Below, piece after piece: positions 49,321 through 57,628 of a stretch of 64,000 nt of DNA; position 1 is the stretch's first letter; each line of letters begins with the position of its first letter. The position numbers were made by a program, and so were the translations under genes. Below the pieces are notes generated by a model. That model had not been told where the DNA came from. It saw only the letters and a program-made list of their open reading frames with translations, and did no database searches. This stretch comes from Mycolicibacterium peregrinum (GTDB lineage Bacteria > Actinomycetota > Actinomycetes > Mycobacteriales > Mycobacteriaceae): the NCBI RefSeq assembly GCF_002102345.1, contig NZ_LQPP01000042.1, positions 124,001-188,000 of the forward strand, read 5' to 3'.

Positions 49321-50535
49321 ATGCCAAGCATCCCCCAGTCACTGCTGTGGATTTCCCTTGTCGTTCTCTGGCTTTTCGTTTTGGTCCCGATGTTGATCAG
49401 CAAGCGCGACTCGGTGCGTCGCACCAGTGACGTCGCCCTGGCGACACGAGTTCTCAACAGTGGCCGCAACGCACAACGCTTACGACGCGGCCCGGCCGCC
49501 GGGCATCACAGCGATCCGCACTGGAAACACACCGCCGACCACCTCGACGAGAACCTCGATGACGACTTCGAGGAAGACGAAGAGCCGGCCGAAGTGCGCG
49601 TGCACACCACCGTGCAGCGCACCGTGGTGGTGGCCGCCGTGAGCGTCGAGACCACCGAACCCGACTATCTGGATGTCGACGTCGTCGACGAGGATTCCGG
49701 TGCACTACCGGTCGGTGCGATGGCCGAGGCTGCCGAACCCGTCGCCGAACCCGTGGAAGTTGCCGAGCCCGAACTCGAGCTGGAATTCGAGCCCCAGCCT
49801 GAAGCGGAAGCCGAGCCCGAACCCGTAGCCGAAGCGGAGCCCGAGCCCGCCGCAGTCGAGGAGCCCGTCGAGGAGTTCGACGCTGTCGAATCCGAGGCTC
49901 AAACCGAGCGCATCGCAGTGGATCTCGATGAGACCGAGGCTGCCCAGGATCACGAGGACGTCCAGGAGGACGAGGATCAGGCGGATCTGGCCGACGAGTA
50001 CGAGTACGTCGACGACACGTCGGGCCTGGAACCCGAGGCCGACGACGAACCGGCCGGCGAGGAATCGGTCGAGGCCCCTGTCTCATCGCCGAGTGCGCCG
50101 CGGCAGCGCCGGTTCGAGTCCAAGACCGCCGCCGAGGTCAGTGCCCGCAAGTTCCGGTTCCGCAAGCGCGTGCTCGCGGTGCTGGCGGCAACAATGCTCT
50201 TCTCGGCGGGTGCTGCCTTCCTGGTGACGCCGTCGGCTTGGTGGGTGTGCGGGGGTGCCGGCACAGTGACCGTGCTGTACCTGGCCTACCTGCGCCGCCA
50301 GACCCGTATCGAGGAGCAGCTGCGGCGTCGTCGCGCGCAACGGATGGCGCGGTCCCGGCTGGGCGTGGAGAACACCGACGACCACAAGCTCGACGTGGTG
50401 CCGGCCCGGCTGCGTAGGCCCGGCGCGGTGGTGCTCGACATCGACGACGAGGATCCGATCTTCGAGCACCTGGCCTACGCGTCGTATGGGGCGATGTCGC
50501 GCGAATACGATCTACCCCGGGCTTCCGGCCAGTAG
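49321..50535 (+). CDS. sepX: Divisome membrane protein SepX/GlpR
   Basis: 404 residues from ATG 49321 after AAAGGAG. One membrane helix at residues about 5-22 (PQSLLWISLVVLWLFVLVPM) is followed by a conserved KRDSVRRTSDVALATRVLN. Then comes a long acidic, Glu/Pro/Val-rich region (about 85-265), two close membrane helices (about 285-325) and a basic cytoplasmic end. It matches Rv0996, the ortholog of Streptomyces SepX and the corynebacterial Glp receptor GlpR, which joins Glp and FtsZ to the membrane. It lies near glp. The 244-base gap before it holds GTGACACGTGTGAC near 49201 but no clear known site. Confidence 0.92.
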   Translation: MPSIPQSLLWISLVVLWLFVLVPMLISKRDSVRRTSDVALATRVLNSGRNAQRLRRGPAAGHHSDPHWKHTADHLDENLDDDFEEDEEPAEVRVHTTVQRTVVVAAVSVETTEPDYLDVDVVDEDSGALPVGAMAEAAEPVAEPVEVAEPELELEFEPQPEAEAEPEPVAEAEPEPAAVEEPVEEFDAVESEAQTERIAVDLDETEAAQDHEDVQEDEDQADLADEYEYVDDTSGLEPEADDEPAGEESVEAPVSSPSAPRQRRFESKTAAEVSARKFRFRKRVLAVLAATMLFSAGAAFLVTPSAWWVCGGAGTVTVLYLAYLRRQTRIEEQLRRRRAQRMARSRLGVENTDDHKLDVVPARLRRPGAVVLDIDDEDPIFEHLAYASYGAMSREYDLPRASGQ

Positions 50536-50590
50536 GCCGGCCGGTTTCCGGTTCCTGGGCCACGGCTGGTAGCCTTGCGTTCCGGTATCA

Positions 50591-50663
50591 GGGGCTATAG
50601 CGCAGTTGGTAGCGCGTCTCGTTCGCATCGAGAAGGTCAGGGGTTCGATTCCCCTTAGCTCCA
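50591..50663 (+). tRNA. tRNA-Ala (CGC anticodon)
   Basis: A complete cloverleaf of 73 bases: acceptor GGGGCTA/TAGCTCC with discriminator A, D-arm GCGC-AGTTGGT-AGCGC, anticodon stem TCTCG/CGAGA with loop TTCGCAT (anticodon CGC at 50624-50626), T-arm AGGGG-TTCGATT-CCCCT. CCA is not encoded. A terminator hairpin follows immediately. Confidence 0.98.
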
Positions 50664-50668
50664 CTCTC

Positions 50669-50700
50669 AAATGGCAGGTCAGGCAACTGATCTGCCATTT
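50669..50700 (+). terminator. Terminator after tRNA-Ala
   Basis: AAATGGCAG (50669-50677) pairs with CTGCCATTT (50692-50700), with an inner TCAG/CTGA stem, followed by a short T-containing stretch. Confidence 0.85.
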
Positions 50701-51009
50701 CTGCTTTGTGGACGGTCCATGGTGGCTGTAGCCCTCCCGCGAGGTCGCCCGGCGTTGAGGTCAAGCATCCGTCGAACACCTCCGCGTACGTCTCCGTCGC
50801 TATTTCAAGGTCAATCCGGCCTTCACCCGGCGCTGCGGCCCACCCAGCGGACATCTCGCACAAAGTCGTATGATCGCAGCGCAGCGATAGATTGCCTAAA
50901 CAGCGAAAATGCCCCGGATCATTGACGTTCAGATGGCGGTGGTCATACGGTTATGGCGAATATGTCGGCTGAGGGTCGATGTGGGCCTTGCGGGAAGGTG
51001 GGAACGTAG
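50701..51009. other. 309-base gap between tRNA-Ala and the P450 gene
   Basis: No convincing gene. TTGACG (50922-50927), 18 bases and TACGGT (50946-50951) could be a promoter for the P450 gene. The lower GC around 50880-50960 and the place next to a tRNA would fit the border of an inserted segment, but no integrase or repeat of the tRNA 3' end is seen. Confidence 0.5.
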
Positions 51010-52263
51010 ATGAACGTCAACAGCGTGGCTCCCAACGTCTTCGAAGCGGGGCTCCCGACGCTCAGTTACAGCCTCACTGCCACTCCGCACGACATCCTCG
51101 AAGATGTCCGAGGGGCGCAGGCACGCGCGCCTATCGCCATCGGGCCCCTCGGTCCGGAAATCCTGTCCTACGAACTGGCTCGCGACATACTGCGTGACAA
51201 CAGGTTCCGCCTCCCGCCCGGTATCACTCTGGCAGCCCAGGGCATCACCTCTGGTCCGTTGTTCGACAAGATGATGGGCAGCCTCCTGGGCCTGGACGGC
51301 GCGCCCCATGTGCGGTTGCGGAAGCTGGTTTCCAAGGCGTTCACTCCCCGCGCGACATCACGCCTGCAGGACACGATCCACGAAGTGGTGAACGAGCTGA
51401 TCGATCGAGTGGTGGACGCCGGTCAGTGCGACGTCGTTACCGACATCGCGCGTCCCTATCCCACCCCGATCATGTGCGCGCTGCTCGGTGCGCCTCGCGC
51501 GGACTGGCAGTTGTTCGCGGACTGGACCGAGGAAGTTTTCAAAGCCCTCAACTTTCAGCCGGACGCCAACTTCGACGAGGCCGCGATCATGCGTGCATGG
51601 GGCGAACTCGACGACTATGTCGACGGCATGGTTGCCGCCCGCCGGGACAATTTGACCGATGACCTGCTGTCCGAGCTCATTCGCGCTGAAAGCGACGGTG
51701 ATCGGCTGAATCTCGACGAGCTCCGCATGCTGGTGGCCGGCTTCTTGATGGCGGGAACGGACACGACGCGAAACCAGTTGGCGGCATCGGTACAGGTGCT
51801 CTGCGAGCATCCGGACCAGTGGGCCAAGCTGCGCGACCATCCAGAACTCGCGATGCAGGCGGTCGAGGAGAGCATGCGTCACTCACCAGCGGCCTGTATC
51901 GTGCCGCGAGCGGCTGTCGAGGATGTCGAGTTCGGTGGCTATCTGTTCCCTGCGGGAACCTTCGTGCTCGCGAACACCTTTGCCGCCAATCGAGACCCGG
52001 CCATCTATGACGATGCTGACCGCTTCGACATCGCGCGCAACGATGTCCCCGCGATTCTGACGTTCGGCGGTGGCGCGCACTATTGCCTGGGGGCCAACCT
52101 TGCGCGTCGAGAACTGGCGGAAGCGCTCACAGTGCTCACCCGTCGACTTCCCGCCACCCATCGTGTCGGCCCGGCACCGTGGAAGTCCCTGCTGGGAATG
52201 ACCGGTCCCACAACTCTTCCGATTGAGTTCACGAGTGACAGGCTGGTGGCCGCGGATGCGTAG
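51010..52263 (+). CDS. Cytochrome P450
   Basis: 417 residues from ATG 51010. Family motifs are all present: I-helix GFLMAGTDTTRNQL, ExxR in VEESMRHSP, and the haem loop TFGGGAHYCLGANLA with Cys359 as the iron ligand. It is a soluble class I bacterial P450 that needs a ferredoxin and reductase, which are not encoded here. The substrate is unknown. The last bases overlap the start of a TetR gene, so both are in one transcript. Base use is somewhat less GC-biased than in the backbone. Confidence 0.95.
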   Translation: MNVNSVAPNVFEAGLPTLSYSLTATPHDILEDVRGAQARAPIAIGPLGPEILSYELARDILRDNRFRLPPGITLAAQGITSGPLFDKMMGSLLGLDGAPHVRLRKLVSKAFTPRATSRLQDTIHEVVNELIDRVVDAGQCDVVTDIARPYPTPIMCALLGAPRADWQLFADWTEEVFKALNFQPDANFDEAAIMRAWGELDDYVDGMVAARRDNLTDDLLSELIRAESDGDRLNLDELRMLVAGFLMAGTDTTRNQLAASVQVLCEHPDQWAKLRDHPELAMQAVEESMRHSPAACIVPRAAVEDVEFGGYLFPAGTFVLANTFAANRDPAIYDDADRFDIARNDVPAILTFGGGAHYCLGANLARRELAEALTVLTRRLPATHRVGPAPWKSLLGMTGPTTLPIEFTSDRLVAADA

Positions 52264-52888
52264 CCGTGGCTGGGCGGGCTCGACGCCCTCATCGGACGAG
52301 GAAGCTATTTCACGCATCCTGACTGCGGTAGACGAGGAGATTGCCGAGCGTGGAGCCGGGATTCGCCTTGCCGACGTCGCTCGCAGACTTGGTGTCACTC
52401 GCCAGACGGTGTACCGCTACTTTCCCAATGCCGACGCGCTGCTCATCGCCAGCGCAATGCGCGCCGTCAACGGATTCATCGACCAGGTCGTAGATCACGT
52501 AGCCGGCCACAAGGATCCGATCACCGCAGTGGTCGAGAGCATTTCGTTCGGAATCGAGAACCTTTCCGGAGATCCGCAGCTGGAGGGTTTGCTTACTCGT
52601 GGAGATGACGAGGAAGCCGTCGTCTCGTTGACCTCTGACACGGCAATCGCGTTCTGTTTGTCCGTTTTTCATCGTCTCGATGTCGATTGGAAACTTCACG
52701 GATTCGATGACGGCGCTCTGCGCGAACTTGCCGAGATGACTCTGCGCACAGTGCAATCCATGCTGACCGATCCTGGGGATCTGCCCCGAAGGGGAGCTGC
52801 CTTACGCCGATTCGTTGCTCGCTGGTTGGGCCCGGCAATCCTCTATCCGCGATGGGAGGCACTGCCGATCCCCGCACACGAGCACTAA
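52256..52888 (+). CDS. TetR-family regulator
   Basis: 210 residues from ATG 52256, overlapping the P450 stop by eight bases. The helix-turn-helix is GAGIRLADVARRLGVTRQTV followed by YRYFPNADALL (about residues 35-65). The ligand domain has ALRELAEMTLRTVQSMLTDP. It is likely to control the P450 gene it is joined to. Its 3' end overlaps the convergent second P450 gene by four bases. Confidence 0.9.
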   Translation: MRSRGWAGSTPSSDEEAISRILTAVDEEIAERGAGIRLADVARRLGVTRQTVYRYFPNADALLIASAMRAVNGFIDQVVDHVAGHKDPITAVVESISFGIENLSGDPQLEGLLTRGDDEEAVVSLTSDTAIAFCLSVFHRLDVDWKLHGFDDGALRELAEMTLRTVQSMLTDPGDLPRRGAALRRFVARWLGPAILYPRWEALPIPAHEH

Positions 52889-54351
52889 CCGCGGATCCGC
52901 GCCCGCAGGTCGATCGGCAGGTCGTCGGCCGGCATCGGCCCGGTGCCCCAGGTCAGCTGAGGGCGGTAGCCGTCAGGCACGCGCCACTCGAACCGGCGCA
53001 GCATCTGATGCATGGTGGTCTTCACGGTCATGTCGGCGAACTGCTGGCCGATGCACTTGTGTGCCCCGCCTCCGAAAGGTGCGAACACGTAGCGGCTCAC
53101 TGCGGCGCGAGTGGCTGCGTTGTTCACGAACCGTTCCGGGTTGAAGGTGTCCGGATCGGGCCACCAGTCGGAAAGCCGCATGGAGGCATAGACATTGATG
53201 GCCACCTGGGTCTTGCGGGGGACGAAGTGTCCGAGGATCTCGGTGTCGCGCACCGTTTGGCGGAAGAGCGCGCCGGCCGGCGCGTACATCCGAAGGATCT
53301 CCTTGAACGCGGCGTCGAGCAGGGGATAGGCGTCCAGGTCGAGAAGGGTCGGGGTGTTGTTCGGGTGGCCGAGGGCCTCTTCGCGAAGCGCGTCCTGCCA
53401 CTGCGGGTTTCGGCCCAGTTCGTAGGTCAGCATGGACAATGCGATGGCGGTGGTGTCGTGTGCGGCCATCAGCAGGAAGATCATGTGGTTCACGATGTCG
53501 GCCTGGGTGAACCGGGCGCCGTCCTCGTCCTCACTGCGGCACAACATCGAGAACAGGTCGGTGCCGTCACCGCGCTGGCGGTCGGGAACCTGCGCGGCGA
53601 AGTAGCGCTCGAGCCGCTCCCTGGCCCGTAGCCCCCTGGCCCATACACCGCCGGGCACGTCCGCCCGCACCAGTGCCTGCCCGCCACGGACCGTGGCGTG
53701 GAAATCGGCCGACAACTGGTCGGATTCGGGACCGAGGTGCGTGCCGACGAATACCTCCGCGGCCTGTTCGAGCAGAAGGTGCTTAATGGACGGGTAGAAC
53801 CGAAAGTTCCGTGTCGAGGGCCAATTGCGAAGCGTGCGATCGATACTGGGCCGCATCAGTTCGAGGTATCCGTCGAGCGCGCTGCGGGTGAAGGCCTGCT
53901 GCATGATGCGGCGGTGGTCGCGGTGCTCGTCGAAGTCGAGCAACATGATTCCGCGGTGGAAGAACGGTCCGATGACCGGTGCCCAGCCGCGGGTGCTGGA
54001 GAACACCTTGTCCCGGTTGACCCATGCGGTTTCCAGGGCGTCCGGGCCCATGAGGCCGACGACGCGAAAGCCGACGCCGCCGGCCCACGACAGTGGCCCA
54101 TAGCGCTCGTACCGGTCACGTGCGAAGGACAGTGGGTCGGCCAGTGAACTCAACACGTGCCCGAGGAACGGGAAACCGTAATTGCCCATCACGGGTTTGA
54201 GATTCGAGCCGGGCGGTGGAGTGGCCAGTGGACGGTCGCCGCTGGGAAATCGTGAGGTGACGGCCGCGCCGAAGGCTTGGACGCGGTGCTTGTTCACCGG
54301 GGAGGCGAGGCAGGTGGCCAGGGTCGTCATCGGTGTGTCCGCGGTGGCCAT
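52885..54351 (-). CDS. Cytochrome P450
   Basis: 488 residues from ATG 54351, longer at the N-terminus than the first P450. I-helix MIFLLMAAHDTTAIALSMLT, ExxR in FKEILRMYAPAG, PERF in FNPERFVNNAA, and haem loop APFGGGAHKCIGQQFADM with Cys433. The layout resembles the CYP51/CYP138-like actinobacterial group that acts on sterols or fatty acids, but the substrate cannot be named. It is divergent from a TetR gene over two tandem operators. Confidence 0.94.
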   Translation of the reverse strand: MATADTPMTTLATCLASPVNKHRVQAFGAAVTSRFPSGDRPLATPPPGSNLKPVMGNYGFPFLGHVLSSLADPLSFARDRYERYGPLSWAGGVGFRVVGLMGPDALETAWVNRDKVFSSTRGWAPVIGPFFHRGIMLLDFDEHRDHRRIMQQAFTRSALDGYLELMRPSIDRTLRNWPSTRNFRFYPSIKHLLLEQAAEVFVGTHLGPESDQLSADFHATVRGGQALVRADVPGGVWARGLRARERLERYFAAQVPDRQRGDGTDLFSMLCRSEDEDGARFTQADIVNHMIFLLMAAHDTTAIALSMLTYELGRNPQWQDALREEALGHPNNTPTLLDLDAYPLLDAAFKEILRMYAPAGALFRQTVRDTEILGHFVPRKTQVAINVYASMRLSDWWPDPDTFNPERFVNNAATRAAVSRYVFAPFGGGAHKCIGQQFADMTVKTTMHQMLRRFEWRVPDGYRPQLTWGTGPMPADDLPIDLRARIRG

Positions 54352-54365
54352 GCGCGCCTCCCTCG

Positions 54366-54412
54366 AATATCTGGTACGGATCCGTGCCTAATATCTGGTA
54401 CTGAACCGTGCC
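54366..54412. promoter_or_regulatory. Two tandem 23-bp operators between P450 and TetR genes
   Basis: 54366-54388 and 54390-54412 match at 21 of 23 positions, 24 bases apart. Each holds an imperfect palindrome of the form GGTAC-N6-GTGCC (first copy GGTACGGATCCGTGCC). They sit between the divergent starts at 54351 and 54424 and are the obvious binding sites of the TetR protein. Confidence 0.85.
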
Positions 54413-54423
54413 AGAATGCGGGG

Positions 54424-55083
54424 GTGGTGTCAACGACCAATCGCGCCTATGGGGGGCAATCGGCGGACGACCGCCGCCGCCAGCGGCGCGGGCGCCTACT
54501 GGATGCGGCGATGGGCCTGATGGTGCAGAACGAGTGGCGGGGCGTGACGGTCGAGAAGATCTGTGCCGCAGCTGGTCTCAACAAGCGGTATTTCTATGAG
54601 AGCTTCACCGACATCGACGGATTGTCGGCTGCGGTCGTCGACGACATCGCCGACGAGGTACGTAGCGTCACCGTGGCGGCGGCGGATGCGGCCGCCCAGC
54701 AGCCGCTGGAGGTCCAGGCCCTGGCAAGTGTGGCTGCCGCGGTGCGGACACTCGTGGACGACCCGCGTCGCGCCCGCGTCCTGCTCGGGGGTGTCGCGGC
54801 GTCCCCCGAGCTCGATGCGCACCGCACGACGGTGATGCACCGGCTCACCGACGTCCTCATCGACCATGGACGCAGCGTGCACGGCGTCGAGTTGGAGAAG
54901 GACCCGTTGGCCAAGGTGACACCGGCGTTCATCGTCGGCGGCACTGCCGACGCCATCCTCGAATTCGTCAGCGGGGGCGTCGATCTGTCCCTCGACGACT
55001 TCATCGCTCAGCTCGCCACGCTGTGGCTGATCACCGGCAACGGGGCGGCACAGGTGGCCCGCACCCGGATCGCACCGGCTTAG
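54424..55083 (+). CDS. TetR-family regulator of the divergent P450
   Basis: 219 residues from GTG 54424. The DNA-binding domain RGRLLDAAMGLMVQNEWRGV then TVEKICAAAGLNKRYFYESF (about 20-60) is typical TetR; the rest is a helical ligand domain. The tandem operators end 12 bases before the start, so it should repress itself and the P450. It is convergent with the following SDR gene (11 bases between stops). Confidence 0.93.
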   Translation: MVSTTNRAYGGQSADDRRRQRRGRLLDAAMGLMVQNEWRGVTVEKICAAAGLNKRYFYESFTDIDGLSAAVVDDIADEVRSVTVAAADAAAQQPLEVQALASVAAAVRTLVDDPRRARVLLGGVAASPELDAHRTTVMHRLTDVLIDHGRSVHGVELEKDPLAKVTPAFIVGGTADAILEFVSGGVDLSLDDFIAQLATLWLITGNGAAQVARTRIAPA

Positions 55084-55093
55084 TGCCCCCGCT

Positions 55094-56029
55094 TCACGCG
55101 AAGGTGATGCCCGTGAGTTCCTCCGACACCGTCCACACGCGTGCAGCGTTCGCGTTGTCGCGCAGCGGTTTCCAGAGCTTCTGCTCGCCGGGCGGCCCGC
55201 CGACGTGCCCTGGCCACTGTGGCCCGTAGAACGCACCGCCCTGGGCGTCCGGTGAGCCGGCGGCCTGCAGCGCAGGCAGCTTCGCGCTCTCCACGGTGCC
55301 CACGATGAGACCTCGCGCAGAGAGCCTGCGGATCAGCCGCACCCCCAAGGTGTCCTTGGCGCGCCCGACTTCCGGGCGTGCCGCCAGCAGGCTGGTCGGC
55401 GCGACACCGGGATGAGCGATGTTGCTGGTAATGCCCCATCCCGCGGCAATGCTGCGACGGCTGAGCTCAAGTCCGAACAGCCCCACCGCGATCTTGGACT
55501 GCCGGTAGGCCGCCATGCCGTCGTAGGAATGATCCCAATTCAAGTCATCCCAGTTGATGGCGCCGCTGCGGGCGGCGACGCTGGTCTGGGACGTCACCCG
55601 GGCGCGCCCGGCTCTGAGTAGTGGCAAGAGGTGGGCGGTGAGGGCGAAGTGGCCCAGATGGTTGGTGCCGAACTGCAATTCGAATCCGTCGGCGGTGGTC
55701 TGCCGGTCAGGCGGGGTCATCACGCCGGCGTTGTTGACCAGCACGTGGATGGGAGTGCCCTCCGCGCACAGCTTTCGGCCGAGCGCGGCCACCGAGGCCA
55801 GGGAGGACAGGTCGAGGTCCTCCAGCGCCAGTTTCGCCTGCGGATGCTGCGTGCGGATGGTGGCGACGGCGGCCTCGCCCTTGCGGGCATTCCGGACCGG
55901 CATGATCACCTCGGCGCCCGCAGCAGCGAGTCGTGCTGCGATGCCGAGGCCGATGCCGTCGCTCGCACCGGTCACCACGGCTCGCTTTCCGGACAGGTCG
56001 TCGATCGCGGTGTCGTAATCGATTGGCAT
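55094..56029 (-). CDS. Short-chain dehydrogenase/reductase
   Basis: 311 residues from ATG 56029 (MPIDYDTAIDDLSGKRAVVT); the open frame continues upstream, but only as shadow of the divergent regulator. TGASDGIGLGIAARL binds the nucleotide, NNAGVM and the catalytic Tyr and Lys in AAYRQSKIAV follow. The size and the long C-terminal part with GPQWPGHVGGPP fit the retinol dehydrogenase/WWOX-like SDRs. The substrate is unknown. It is divergent from an Xre-type gene over a perfect palindrome. Confidence 0.93.
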   Translation of the reverse strand: MPIDYDTAIDDLSGKRAVVTGASDGIGLGIAARLAAAGAEVIMPVRNARKGEAAVATIRTQHPQAKLALEDLDLSSLASVAALGRKLCAEGTPIHVLVNNAGVMTPPDRQTTADGFELQFGTNHLGHFALTAHLLPLLRAGRARVTSQTSVAARSGAINWDDLNWDHSYDGMAAYRQSKIAVGLFGLELSRRSIAAGWGITSNIAHPGVAPTSLLAARPEVGRAKDTLGVRLIRRLSARGLIVGTVESAKLPALQAAGSPDAQGGAFYGPQWPGHVGGPPGEQKLWKPLRDNANAARVWTVSEELTGITFA

Positions 56030-56060
56030 GTGTTCGAGGATGCCCACCGGACTGCGTCGT

Positions 56061-56085
56061 AGCCACGGTCTGACGATCCGTGGCT
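56061..56085. promoter_or_regulatory. Palindromic operator between SDR and Xre genes
   Basis: AGCCACGG (56061-56068), nine bases, CCGTGGCT (56078-56085): a perfect inverted repeat centred in the 78 bases between divergent starts, 32 and 23 bases from them. Probably bound by the Xre-type regulator. Confidence 0.75.
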
Positions 56086-56107
56086 GGGCGATCGGCCCGG
56101 GGAGAAA

Positions 56108-56953
56108 ATGGCAGCCATGATCGATCGTGCCGCACTGGCGGAGTTCCTCGTCCGCCGGCGTGGGGCGTTGCAGCCGGAGGACGTCGGACTCCCGCGTGGA
56201 CAACGCCGCCGTACGCAGGGGTTGCGTCGGGAGGAAGTCGCTGCACTGTGTCACATGTCGACCGACTACTACTCGCGCCTGGAACAGGAACGCGGCCCAC
56301 AGCCCTCGGAGCAGATGATCGCCTCGATAGCGCAAGGGCTGCACCTGTCCCTTGACGAGCGCGACCACCTCTTCCGTCTCGCCGGACATCAACCGCCGGT
56401 CCGTGGGGCGAGCAGCGATCACATCAGCCCGGGGATGCTGCGAATCTTCGACCGACTCACCGACACACCCGCCGAGATCGTCACCGAACTCGGGGAGACG
56501 CTGCGGCAGACCCCGCTGGGTATCGCGCTGGTCGGCGACCTGTGCCGATATACCGGCCCGGCGCGCAGCATCGGGTACCGGTGGTTCACCGATCCGACCG
56601 CGCGCGACATCTACCCGCGCGAAGACCATGAGTTCTACTCGCGGATGTATGTCTCCGGGCTCAGAGGAGTGCTTGCGCTGCGGGGGCCGGGGTCCGCCGC
56701 GGCTCGATTCGCCGAGTTGCTGACCGCGCAGAGCGAGGAGTTCCGGGTTCTCTGGGCTCAGCACGAGGTCGGCATCAGACCGCGAGAAGTCAAGCGCTAT
56801 CAGCATCCTGACGTCGGGAGCCTTGAGCTCAACTGCCAGATCCTGCTGGACCCCGATCAGTCCCACTCACTGTTGGTCTACACCGCCGTACCGGGCAGCG
56901 AGAGCTACGAGAAGCTGCAGTTGCTCTCGGTGATCGGCGCGCAGCCGGGGTGA
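56108..56953 (+). CDS. Xre-family regulator with MmyB-like ligand domain
   Basis: 281 residues from ATG 56108 (or ATG 56117). FLVRRRGALQPEDVGLP, then RRTQGLRREEVAALCHMSTD and YYSRLEQERGPQPSEQMIAS form the helix-turn-helix typical of this actinobacterial family. The C-terminal 180 residues match the MmyB-like (PAS-related) ligand-binding part (AELLTAQSEEFRVLWAQHEV, KRYQHPDVGSLELNCQILLD). Such genes are regularly divergent from an SDR, which they control; this pair has that arrangement. Confidence 0.93.
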   Translation: MAAMIDRAALAEFLVRRRGALQPEDVGLPRGQRRRTQGLRREEVAALCHMSTDYYSRLEQERGPQPSEQMIASIAQGLHLSLDERDHLFRLAGHQPPVRGASSDHISPGMLRIFDRLTDTPAEIVTELGETLRQTPLGIALVGDLCRYTGPARSIGYRWFTDPTARDIYPREDHEFYSRMYVSGLRGVLALRGPGSAAARFAELLTAQSEEFRVLWAQHEVGIRPREVKRYQHPDVGSLELNCQILLDPDQSHSLLVYTAVPGSESYEKLQLLSVIGAQPG

Positions 56954-57001
56954 TTCGTCCACTCAGTCGAGTAGTCGACCCGCCCTGGTTAGGATGGGCT
57001 C

Positions 57002-57616
57002 GTGGACGATCAGCCTGCGGGTTCCAGTCGCGTGGAGCGCCGCCGAGATCGGCGCAAGGCCGAGATCGTCAAGACCGCCACCCGCATCCTGACCGAATCC
57101 GGCTACCAGGGTATGAGCCTGGAAGATGTCGCCGAGCAGACCGACATCGCCAAGGCCACTCTCTACCACTACTTTTCGTCCAAGGACGCCCTGGTGGCCG
57201 CCGCACTGGAGACCCTGACCCAGGAAGTGCTGCAGCGGTTGGCCGCGCGCGAAGAGGCGCTCGGAGAGGTGGGTGCCCGCGAGCACCTGGCGGCCGTGAT
57301 CGATGAACAGATCCGCATCCTCACCGAGACGGCGCCCGAGGTGGCCGCGGTGTTCTCCTGGCCGCGAGGCTGGCCGGAGGTCTTCGAGGAGCCGATGAAA
57401 GACATGCGGCGCCGCCACGACGCAGTGTTCCGCCGGGTGGTGGAACGCGGTGTGGCCGTCGGTGAATTCACTTGTCCCGACGTCAATGTCGCTCTGCAGT
57501 GCCTGCACGGCGTCCTGAATCAATCCTCGGTGTGGATCGGACCGGGCCTGCACGACGACGATCGCGGTGAACTGCGCGCCGCGATCGTCGACCGTGCTCT
57601 GTGCCTGTTCTACTAG
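57002..57616 (+). CDS. TetR-family regulator
   Basis: 204 residues from GTG 57002. HTH: RRKAEIVKTATRILTESGYQ, then EDVAEQTDIAKATLYHYFSS (about 17-60); C-terminal TetR_C-like helical part. TAGGAT (56990-56995) lies six bases before the start, so the mRNA may be leaderless. It is convergent with the crotonase gene and near an SDR gene, and probably controls this small acyl-CoA group. Confidence 0.92.
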   Translation: MDDQPAGSSRVERRRDRRKAEIVKTATRILTESGYQGMSLEDVAEQTDIAKATLYHYFSSKDALVAAALETLTQEVLQRLAAREEALGEVGAREHLAAVIDEQIRILTETAPEVAAVFSWPRGWPEVFEEPMKDMRRRHDAVFRRVVERGVAVGEFTCPDVNVALQCLHGVLNQSSVWIGPGLHDDDRGELRAAIVDRALCLFY

Positions 57617-57628
57617 CCGATCTTCAAG

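Noticed and set aside
50588..50863. Minus-strand reading frame ending in the peptide GNRTPDLLDANETRYQL
   Set aside because: It is the antisense translation of tRNA-Ala, a well-known false gene in databases.
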